Source: a virus. Taken from it: a stretch of DNA of 45,979 nucleotides. The first letter of the stretch is position 1. The number at the start of each line of letters is the position of its first letter. The position numbers and the translations under genes were made by a program. The notes below the pieces were generated by a model that saw nothing but the letters and a program-made list of their open reading frames with translations, was not told the origin of the DNA and did not search any database. Below are positions 29,117-35,880 of this stretch, one piece after another. The DNA is taken from positions 1 through 45,979 of IMG/VR virus record IMGVR_UViG_3300048828_000662, one strand, 5' to 3'.

Positions 29117-29569
29117 ATGGCAAGAGAGTTTGTAACAAGACATGGATTATCGGTAAGTGGAAAGACATTTATCTCGACAGTTGACTTAGATGTTAACGTC
29201 AACTCTATTTTAGTACTTGATGGTACTGAGGTAAAGTACAGAGATATTTCAACGATACCTAATACCAACATATATACGGACGATGGTACACTTGATAGTA
29301 ACCGTATTGTCGACCAAGATACTAACCACCTAACATTTAGTGGTGATTCAGGAGTATCAATCGGTACAGGGACCTCGTCTCCTGTATGTGCCTTATTAGA
29401 ATTAGCGAGTGAGAGTCAAGGACTTTTAATTCCGAGAATGACTCAATCACAGAGACTAAATATAAGTAATCCCCTTCCAGGTTTATTGGTGTATTGTACA
29501 GATAACACAAGTAACGCTAAAGAGGGTATGTTTATGTATAAATCTTTAGGATGGGTCAATGTATTGTAA
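29117..29569 (+). CDS. Small tail-fibre-like protein
   Basis: A 150-residue protein starting at ATG 29117 after an A-rich leader. An upstream in-frame TTG at 29069 is rejected because it lies in the stem of the leader hairpin and would remove the match to its paralogue at the N-terminus. The N-terminal module (MAREFVTRHGLSVSGKTF) is shared with the gene at 27548. The C-terminal module (SQGLLIPRMTQSQRLNIS ... YKSLGWVNVL) is shared with the gene at 29621, so this looks like a minimal fibre made of the two end modules. The 'G-x-L-x-PRMT-x-x-QR' C-terminus is widespread in fibre and surface proteins of Bacteroidota and their phages. Function is inferred from these modules. Confidence 0.72.
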   Translation: MAREFVTRHGLSVSGKTFISTVDLDVNVNSILVLDGTEVKYRDISTIPNTNIYTDDGTLDSNRIVDQDTNHLTFSGDSGVSIGTGTSSPVCALLELASESQGLLIPRMTQSQRLNISNPLPGLLVYCTDNTSNAKEGMFMYKSLGWVNVL

Positions 29570-29620
29570 CAGCCTTACTAATAAAATAGGGATAATAACC
29601 AATTAAAAAACAAAATAACA

Positions 29621-31732
29621 ATGGCAACAAATGGTTTAAATTTACAAACTTCAGGTTTAACGTTCGCTACGGGTACGGTTGATAGGATGATTATCGACGC
29701 ATCAGGACAATTTGGTTTCGGTACAATTGCACCGAGTACAGATTTCCACGTAGACGCGGCAGGTGTTAGGTTTGAAGGAATCCCATCGTCAAGTTCAAAT
29801 ACGAACTTTATGGTGGTAGATGGCAACGGGGTTGTCGGAACACGTAGTGATATCGCTGTTGGTACAGTAGTCACAGACGTAACCGAAGCTTCAAATGTAG
29901 TAACAGTCGCATACAATGATATCGCTGATACCACATTTACTATCGACGCATTAACAAGTGTAGCTTATGATACTTCATGGGGTATTGCACAATCAGGTAC
30001 AGGTACAGTATCAGGTAACTTTGAGTTACCTTTTATTACTGCAGGTACTTACAACGCGGGTACAATTACTTTAGCGATAAACGGAGGATTAGAAAGTGAT
30101 ATTACAATCACAGGTATTGATGATACTGATACGTTCGTAACGAGTGGAACAATCAACTCACCAGCGTCAGGTACATTAAGACTTACAAGGAATGATGGTG
30201 CTAACGTAGACGTTACAGGGTTCTCATGGTTTACTAATGCTGACTCAGGTAACTCAACAATGTATAACGGTGATAGACTTAATATTTTAGGTGGTACAGG
30301 TATTTCAACTGTAGATGATGGTAGTTTAAGTATTACAGTTACACTTGATGATACGGCAGTGACTCCAGGTACTTATGGTTCAGCAAGTGAAACGGTAACG
30401 TTTACAGTTGACCAACAAGGTCGTTTAACTGCGGCATCAGAACAAGCAATTGCAATAACGGCATCTCAGGTAACTGACTTTGATAGTGAGGTTTTATCTT
30501 CAGTGTTTGAAGTAGCTAACTTTGTTGATTCAACAGGAGCGGCAGGTATTGACTTTACAGTTAGTGCGGGAGCTTCAGTAACGGCATCTTTAGTTAACTC
30601 TTCAATTGGGGTTAATGGTACTGCGGGTACTAATTCTGACATTAATTTAGGTAGTGATTTAACATTCACATCTTCTGATGGTTCTATTGTAGCTACAGGA
30701 AATGGTTCAGGTGGTTTAGACTTAACAGTAGACGCATCATCAGTTTCGGATTCATTCGTAACAGGTGCAACATTAGGTTCAGGAACATTAACATTATCTT
30801 TAAGTAATGGTAAACCTGATGTAACTGCTTCAGGATTTCAATTTAACTTATCTAGTGATAGTGGTGTTGGACAAGTTGTACAGTTAGGTGATACTTTAAA
30901 CCTTTTAGGTGGTACAGGTATTACAGGTGTAGGTTCAGCAACTGACACAGTAACATTCAATCTTGATGATACGGCGGTAACTGCGGCATCTTACGGGGCG
31001 GCTGATACAGTGGCGACATTTACAGTTGATTCTCAAGGTAGATTAACTGCGGCGGCTGATGTAACAATTGACATTACAGCATCTCAAGTTAGTGACTTTG
31101 ATGGTAAGGTTTTAGCTTCAGTGTTTGAAGTAGCTAATTTTGTTGATTCATCAGAAATTGACTTTACAGTTAGTGCGGGAGCTTCAGTAACGGCAGAATT
31201 AATTGATGGTTCTATCGGAAACGCAAGATTAGTTAATGATTCATTAACATTCGCGGGAACTGCGGGAACTGATTCAGATGTAGACTTAGGTGGAACATTA
31301 ACGTTCATATCTTCGGATTCATCAGCAATAATTACTGCAGGTGGTGCGGCTGATACTATTGACATTACAGTTGATGGTTCGGTAACATCTCAAAACATCT
31401 ATAATATTGATGGACAATTAACGGATGCTGCGAGAACTGTTGATTTAGGAAACGGAGTAATAAATTTCATTAAAGGTAGTATTAATCTTAATGATACACT
31501 ATATGTTGATGAAACATCAGCAAGTGTTCATATTGGTGGAGGAGCAAATGCACCTGAGGCTACAGCAGTCTTAGAGGTAAACTCAACTACTAAAGGGTTC
31601 TTATTTCCAAGAATGACATCGGCTCAAAGATTAGCGATTGGTTCACCAGCAACAGGATTGATGGTTTATCAAACTGATAGTAGAGAAGGTGTATACATCT
31701 ATAAGTCATTTGGTTGGGTACAAGTTATCTAA
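29621..31732 (+). CDS. Tail-fibre-like protein with repeated TFTVDxQGRLTAA modules
   Basis: A 703-residue fibre-type protein. The N-terminus (MATNGLNLQTSGLTFATGTV) differs from the two MA-E-V-R types but resembles that of the gene at 31840. The centre contains two related blocks of roughly 130 residues, each beginning TFTVD-Q-GRLTAA and including ITASQV-DFD and SVFEVANFVDS. That motif is common in long phage tail fibres. A segment near residues 170-250 is paralogous to part of the gene at 27548. The C-terminus (KGFLFPRMTSAQRLAIGSPA ... YKSFGWVQVI) is the Bacteroidota-type fibre tip module. The coding sequence is visibly richer in G and C than the glycosyltransferase genes downstream. Confidence 0.75.
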   Translation: MATNGLNLQTSGLTFATGTVDRMIIDASGQFGFGTIAPSTDFHVDAAGVRFEGIPSSSSNTNFMVVDGNGVVGTRSDIAVGTVVTDVTEASNVVTVAYNDIADTTFTIDALTSVAYDTSWGIAQSGTGTVSGNFELPFITAGTYNAGTITLAINGGLESDITITGIDDTDTFVTSGTINSPASGTLRLTRNDGANVDVTGFSWFTNADSGNSTMYNGDRLNILGGTGISTVDDGSLSITVTLDDTAVTPGTYGSASETVTFTVDQQGRLTAASEQAIAITASQVTDFDSEVLSSVFEVANFVDSTGAAGIDFTVSAGASVTASLVNSSIGVNGTAGTNSDINLGSDLTFTSSDGSIVATGNGSGGLDLTVDASSVSDSFVTGATLGSGTLTLSLSNGKPDVTASGFQFNLSSDSGVGQVVQLGDTLNLLGGTGITGVGSATDTVTFNLDDTAVTAASYGAADTVATFTVDSQGRLTAAADVTIDITASQVSDFDGKVLASVFEVANFVDSSEIDFTVSAGASVTAELIDGSIGNARLVNDSLTFAGTAGTDSDVDLGGTLTFISSDSSAIITAGGAADTIDITVDGSVTSQNIYNIDGQLTDAARTVDLGNGVINFIKGSINLNDTLYVDETSASVHIGGGANAPEATAVLEVNSTTKGFLFPRMTSAQRLAIGSPATGLMVYQTDSREGVYIYKSFGWVQVI

Positions 31733-31770
31733 TTAAGGATAAAAAAAATCAATATAAATTGTATTGAAAC

Positions 31771-31777
31771 TATTTAT
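31771..31777 (+). promoter_or_regulatory. TATTTAT motif upstream of a leader hairpin
   Basis: TATTTAT lies 18 bases before the leader hairpin at 31796 and 62 bases before the ATG at 31840. If the motif marks the promoter core, the hairpin would lie near the 5' end of the transcript. Confidence 0.38.
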
Positions 31778-31795
31778 CAATAGACTATAATTAAC

Positions 31796-31823
31796 GGGAG
31801 AGATTCATTTCTCTCCCATAGCC
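31796..31823 (+). promoter_or_regulatory. Second 5' leader hairpin followed by ATAGCC
   Basis: An 8-bp perfect stem, GGGAGAGA / TCTCTCCC with loop TTCATT, runs directly into ATAGCC and an A-rich leader, 16 bases before the ATG at 31840. The layout and the ATAGCC tail match the hairpin at 29069-29098, although the stem sequences differ. This argues for a conserved structure rather than a repeated sequence. Confidence 0.6.
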
Positions 31824-31839
31824 AAAATAAAAAAAGAAC

Positions 31840-32670
31840 ATGGCCGATAACGGACTATATTATAATAATACGACAGGGTTAGATTTAACTTCAGGAGGTA
31901 GTGAACGAATACAAATTTCTACCGGTGGGGTTATAAAATTTAATTCTAGCTATACGTTTCCAACAACTGATGGTTCAGCTAATCAAGTTTTAACTACTGA
32001 TGGTAATGGAGGTGTTAGTTTTAGTAATTCTGAAAATTTATATACAGGAGATGGTACTTTAGGGGGTAATAGAATAGTTGTCCAAGATGATAATAATTTA
32101 GAATTTAGGTCAAATACTAATGAGTTGACTGCAATAATTAAAACCGTCTCAGTATCCCCAACCCTTAGACCTAGAGTGTTCTTCGAAGCTGATGATAGTT
32201 ATAGTACGGTAGTACAAATAAAATCATCTGAGCGTGCGACTAATCAGATTGAAGGTTACGATTCTGTAGGTAAAAATAATTTTAGAGTAGACCACGATGG
32301 TAATTTAAATGCTACGTCTAAATCATTCTTAATACCTCACCCTACTAAAGATGGTTTTAATTTAAGACATGGTTCATTAGAGGGTCCTGAACACGGTGTT
32401 TATGTTAGAGGTAAATTAGAGGGTAGTAAAGTTATTGAGTTACCAGATTATTGGTTAGAATTAGTTGATGAAAGTACGATAACAGTACAGTTAACACCAA
32501 TTGGGTCACATCAAAATTTATTTGTTAAGAATATTGTAGATAATACTGTGATTGTAGGGAATTCAAACATTTTAAGTTCTAAAGTGAAGTGTTTTTACAT
32601 AGTACAAGCCGAAAGAAAAGATATCGATAAGATGTTGGTGGAGTACCCACAAGGAACTAGTTCAATATAG
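31840..32670 (+). CDS. Tail-fibre/appendage protein with a conserved C-terminal domain
   Basis: A 276-residue protein. The N-terminal half is Asn/Thr/Gly-rich fibre sequence (DGSANQVLTTDGNGGVSFS). The C-terminal half, from about residue 155, has the pattern KSFLIPHPTKDG ... LRHGSLEGPEHGVYVRGKL ... VIELPDYWLELVD ... TVQLTPIGSHQNLFVK. This is a domain frequently found at the end of tail-fibre-like proteins of marine T4-like phages. It ends with a short acidic tail (DKMLVEYPQG). The gene is preceded by a hairpin leader and followed by a terminator, so it is the last gene of the fibre cluster. It ends in TAG. Confidence 0.75.
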   Translation: MADNGLYYNNTTGLDLTSGGSERIQISTGGVIKFNSSYTFPTTDGSANQVLTTDGNGGVSFSNSENLYTGDGTLGGNRIVVQDDNNLEFRSNTNELTAIIKTVSVSPTLRPRVFFEADDSYSTVVQIKSSERATNQIEGYDSVGKNNFRVDHDGNLNATSKSFLIPHPTKDGFNLRHGSLEGPEHGVYVRGKLEGSKVIELPDYWLELVDESTITVQLTPIGSHQNLFVKNIVDNTVIVGNSNILSSKVKCFYIVQAERKDIDKMLVEYPQGTSSI

Positions 32671-32696
32671 AACCAAAGTTAATTTAAAATAATAAT

Positions 32697-32720
32697 AAAG
32701 AGGTTTAGTCCTCTTTTTTT
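32697..32720 (+). terminator. Terminator, probably bidirectional, between the fibre cluster and the minus-strand gene
   Basis: A 7-bp stem, AAAGAGG / CCTCTTT with loop TTTAGT, is followed by a run of seven T on the + strand. On the minus strand the same stem is followed by TTATTATTATTTT, so it could serve both convergent units. The stop codon of the minus-strand gene (32707-32705) lies within the loop. Confidence 0.85.
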
Positions 32721-32872
32721 ATGCCTTTGTAAATCTCTAATAATCTGAGACTATCATTTAATTTGGATTCTAAAACTTCAAGCTCCTTCGGGTCATTAGT
32801 TTCTATAGAAGCGGTGTAATAATTAGTTTCCGCTTCCTCAACTATTTCTGTAATTGTTCTTAATAATTTCAT
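32705..32872 (-). CDS. Small unrecognised protein on the minus strand (55 residues)
   Basis: This frame begins at ATG 32872 with MKLLRTITEIVEEAETNYY and ends IYKGIKKED. It is charged, Glu/Leu-rich and likely to form two amphipathic helices. It is the only gene I see on the minus strand, and it fills the otherwise unexplained gap between the fibre cluster and the glycosyltransferase operon. Support comes from coding-like composition, a terminator exactly at its 3' end, and a TATTTAT motif 7 bases upstream of its start. No family is recognised. A small regulator or accessory factor is possible but there is no direct evidence. It breaks the + strand run, so the glycosyltransferase operon downstream must have its own promoter. 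Confidence 0.7.
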   Translation of the reverse strand: MKLLRTITEIVEEAETNYYTASIETNDPKELEVLESKLNDSLRLLEIYKGIKKED

Positions 32873-32979
32873 ATCAATTATAAATATCTGAAAATGGTGT
32901 TTAGTTCTTTACAATTGATTTTTTTATATGATTTTTTAGTATAAGAATAAAATATAAACTTTTAAATAAAATAAAAACA
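32873..32979. promoter_or_regulatory. Divergent intergenic region with a minus-strand TATTTAT motif
   Basis: This is a very AT-rich, 107-base region between the divergent small gene and the glycosyltransferase operon. On the minus strand TATTTAT is at 32886-32880. On the + strand there is a T-rich stretch (ttgatttttttatatg) and a TATAAG box near 32940, but no confident promoter match. The start codon at 32980 follows ataaaataaaaaca. No further ORF or stable hairpin is apparent here. Confidence 0.45.
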
Positions 32980-34248
32980 ATGGCTCGTAAACCACAAACA
33001 ATTTTTGTACAAATAGCCGCATATCGAGACCCTGAATTAGTGAAAACTATTGAGGATATGTTGGAGAACGCTAAGAAACCTCAGAATTTAGTGTTAGGTA
33101 TTTGTAGACAATATCACCCTGAGGACGGATTTGATAACTTAGATAAGTATCGAGACGATAAAAGGTTCCGAATTAGTGATGTACTTTATACTGATGCTAA
33201 AGGAGTATGTTGGGCTAGAAATCAAGTTCAACAACTTTATGGTGGTGAAATGTATACTTTACAAATTGATTCACATATGAGATTTGCACCAAATTGGGAT
33301 ACAGAACTAATAAAGATGGTTAAAGACCTCCAAAAAATAGGTATTCCTAAACCATTGTTAACGGGTTATGTGTCGTCATATAACCCCGATAACGACCCTC
33401 AAGGACGAGTTATGGAACCATGGAGAATGGCTTTTGATAGGTTTATTCCTGAAGGTGCAGTATTTTTCTTACCTGAAACAATACCGAATTGGAAGGAATT
33501 AGATACACCAGTACCATCAAGGTTCTATTCGGCACATATGTGCTTTACCTTAGGTCAGTTTTCTGAAGAAGTACAACATAATCCAGAATATTATTTTCAC
33601 GGGGAAGAAATATCAATCGCAGTTAGGGCATTTACATGGGGATATGATTTATTTCACCCACATAAAACATTGATTTGGCATGAGTATACTCGTAAGGGTA
33701 GAACTAAACAATGGGATGATGATAGTACATGGGGAGAAAAAAATAGTCATTCACATTTAACTAATAGAAAGTTATTTGGTATGGATGGTGAAAAACAAGA
33801 AGGTCACGAAGGTATATATGGGTTTGGTACTGAAAGAACTTTAAGGCAATATGAGGAGTATTCAGGTTTACTATTTTCAAAAAGAGCTATACAACAACAT
33901 ACTATTGATAAAAATTATCCACCAAATCCAGGCATAAAAGAACTTGGTGGTGAGAAAAAATGGTTAGAAAGTTTTTCTTCAATATTTAAACATTGTATAG
34001 ATGTTGGGTTTGATAAAGTACCTGAAAAAGATTATGAATATTGGGTAGTTGCATTTCATGGAGAAGATGATAAGACTTTATTTAGAAAGGATGCGGATAA
34101 AAACGAGATTAAACGAATGATGACAGACCCTGCAGGTTATTGTAAAGTTTGGAGAGAGTTCCCTACAGCTGAAAAACCTAAGTATTGGGTAGTTTGGCCA
34201 TTTTCAGAGTCTAAAGGTTGGGGTGAACGAATAATAGGAAATTTATAG
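32980..34248 (+). CDS. GlcNAc-transferase-like glycosyltransferase (GT60 / PF11397 type)
   Basis: A 422-residue GT-A type enzyme expected to transfer a sugar, probably GlcNAc from UDP-GlcNAc, onto a protein. Features of the family are visible in order: the N-terminal strand and motif IFVQIAAYRDPEL (residues 8-20), GVCWARNQV (75-83), the acidic-His motif QIDSHMRF (95-102) at the expected nucleotide-sugar/metal site, then YFHGEEISIAVRAFTWGYDL and WHEYTR. Characterised eukaryotic GT60 enzymes act on hydroxyproline of Skp1 in Dictyostelium and on Thr of mucin-like proteins in Trypanosoma cruzi. The last about 90 residues are an added lysine-rich region with no recognised domain. It is the first gene of a four-gene operon located between the Thr/Pro-rich fibre genes. 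Substrate is inferred. Confidence 0.83.
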   Translation: MARKPQTIFVQIAAYRDPELVKTIEDMLENAKKPQNLVLGICRQYHPEDGFDNLDKYRDDKRFRISDVLYTDAKGVCWARNQVQQLYGGEMYTLQIDSHMRFAPNWDTELIKMVKDLQKIGIPKPLLTGYVSSYNPDNDPQGRVMEPWRMAFDRFIPEGAVFFLPETIPNWKELDTPVPSRFYSAHMCFTLGQFSEEVQHNPEYYFHGEEISIAVRAFTWGYDLFHPHKTLIWHEYTRKGRTKQWDDDSTWGEKNSHSHLTNRKLFGMDGEKQEGHEGIYGFGTERTLRQYEEYSGLLFSKRAIQQHTIDKNYPPNPGIKELGGEKKWLESFSSIFKHCIDVGFDKVPEKDYEYWVVAFHGEDDKTLFRKDADKNEIKRMMTDPAGYCKVWREFPTAEKPKYWVVWPFSESKGWGERIIGNL

Positions 34249-34259
34249 TGTAGATATAT

Positions 34260-35258
34260 ATGGCAAAACTGAGAGTACATATGTTTCAAAATGAAAAATG
34301 GGGTAGGTATCATTTACCTTGGTATAAAAAATTTATAGAATTTTTAAAGCAATTTTCAGAGGTTGAAGTAGTTAATTATAATAAAGATGGTGGCACATTT
34401 AGTGGTAGAATAGATTTACAATCTAAAGTGGGTCAATTTGGTAATAATCCACCATTAAGTGATGTTGATTTTATTGCAGAAAATTTAGATAATGGCGAAT
34501 TTATTGTCATAACTTTTACTAAGTATTTCACATCGCAAGTGGTTCATTATCTAAAAAGTGATAAATGTTTAGGTATAATGTCAGCACATTTTAGTAGGAG
34601 ATATATTGTTGAACACTTAAAAAAAAATAGACTATTAAATAAGTTAGATAAGGTACATCCATTTATTTTCGGTTTTTTTCAAGATTTTGATGTTAATAAA
34701 CACCGAGAAATTAGAGATAATACTGATATCTTAAATGACAAGTTGTACTTCAAAGGGGGTGGTTGGAAAGGTGATGAAAAAACTGCATACCGAAATGTTG
34801 TTAGATTACTATATGATAAAAAATATTTAGACCCTAATAATATACATATTGATACTTACCTTAATCAATTAAGTAAACAAAAAATTGCATTATCTCACTA
34901 TATGGATGTTGATATGTTTAATAGTGCTAATGAACACCCTGGTGAGCTTTGTTATAGAGATATTGAAATGATGGCGATTGGTGTTCCGTATATAAGAATA
35001 GAATATAAAAGCGAGATACATGAGGCTTTCATACCTAATTATCACTATATAACAATACCTAGAGAACATGCATATTTAGAATTTGATAAAAATGGTCATG
35101 AAGGGGTAACAAATTTAATTATTTCTAAATATAACGAAGTAAAAAACGATGACGAATTTTTAAAATTTATAAGTAAAAACCAAAGAGATTGGTACGATAA
35201 AAATATGAGATGGCCAAAAAGTGCGGAATTGGTCATTAATAAATTAAAATTAATATAA
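34260..35258 (+). CDS. Putative glycosyltransferase (GT-B/exostosin-like C-terminus)
   Basis: A 332-residue cytoplasmic protein without signal or TM segment. The C-terminal part (ELCYRDIEMMAIGVPYIRIE, then FIPNYHYITIPREHA and a WYDKNMRWPKSAELV end) follows the layout of the nucleotide-sugar-binding half of GT-B type or exostosin-like glycosyltransferases, where an acidic residue and a 'E-x-x-A-x-G-x-P' type motif bind the donor. The N-terminal half is Lys/Phe/Tyr-rich and less distinctive. The gene lies 11 bases after the GT60-like gene and 7 before the methyltransferase, so it is probably part of the same modification pathway. The family is not certain. Confidence 0.6.
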   Translation: MAKLRVHMFQNEKWGRYHLPWYKKFIEFLKQFSEVEVVNYNKDGGTFSGRIDLQSKVGQFGNNPPLSDVDFIAENLDNGEFIVITFTKYFTSQVVHYLKSDKCLGIMSAHFSRRYIVEHLKKNRLLNKLDKVHPFIFGFFQDFDVNKHREIRDNTDILNDKLYFKGGGWKGDEKTAYRNVVRLLYDKKYLDPNNIHIDTYLNQLSKQKIALSHYMDVDMFNSANEHPGELCYRDIEMMAIGVPYIRIEYKSEIHEAFIPNYHYITIPREHAYLEFDKNGHEGVTNLIISKYNEVKNDDEFLKFISKNQRDWYDKNMRWPKSAELVINKLKLI

Positions 35259-35265
35259 TAAAAAA

Positions 35266-35880
35266 ATGAAAGGACATACTTCATATATTTCAAAAATAAC
35301 ACCAAATTTTAGACTAACAATGCAACAAAAACCTGAAGTTAGTGGTGCTTTTGAAAAGCTATTAAAAGAAATTAAACCTAAACAAATAGTAGAAATTGGA
35401 ACTGCTGGTGGGGGGACAACACTCTCAATAAGAGAAACTTTAGATGAGATAGGGTTAGAAAAAACAGATATTAAATCTTTTGAAGTGAAAGAACATAAAT
35501 GGTTTCCAGAAATGAGAAAGAGAAATATTGAAATTATTGTTGAAAATATTTTTTCACATTCATATAAAGAAATTGAAAAACCAGAAATGGTTGAATCGTT
35601 CATTGGTCGAGAAGGGACTACATTAGTATTATGTGATGGAGGAAGTAAAGTCAATGAATTTATAATTTTGTCAAAGTACTTAAAAAGTGGGGATATTATA
35701 ATGGCTCACGACTATGTAGATACTAAAGAAAACTTTTTAGAGAATTATAGGGATAAAATTTGGAATTGGAGAGAAATTGGAGAAGAAGACATAAAGGAAA
35801 CGTGTGAAAAATATAATTTAAAAAGTTTTATGAAAGAAACTTTTGATAAAGTTGTATGGGTTTGTAAAATAAAAGAGTAA
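35266..35880 (+). CDS. Class I SAM-dependent methyltransferase (Methyltransf_24/CmcI-like)
   Basis: A 204-residue protein with the Rossmann motif I IVEIGTAGGGTTLSI (residues about 44-58), an acidic motif II region (SFEVKEHKWFPEM), and the motif LVLCDGGSKVNEF ... GDIIMAHDYVD near 125-155. That set is typical of cephalosporin-hydroxylase/CmcI-type O-methyltransferases found in polysaccharide and sugar-modification clusters. Given its neighbours it may methylate a sugar added by the flanking transferases. It starts after an A-rich leader (ataaaaaa) and its stop shares one base with the next start (TAATG). Confidence 0.75.
   Translation: MKGHTSYISKITPNFRLTMQQKPEVSGAFEKLLKEIKPKQIVEIGTAGGGTTLSIRETLDEIGLEKTDIKSFEVKEHKWFPEMRKRNIEIIVENIFSHSYKEIEKPEMVESFIGREGTTLVLCDGGSKVNEFIILSKYLKSGDIIMAHDYVDTKENFLENYRDKIWNWREIGEEDIKETCEKYNLKSFMKETFDKVVWVCKIKE

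Noticed and set aside
26057-32670. Diversity-generating retroelement acting on the fibre genes
   Set aside because: No reverse transcriptase is encoded in the window, and the similar blocks differ mainly at synonymous or scattered sites, not by adenine-specific changes in a C-terminal variable region.
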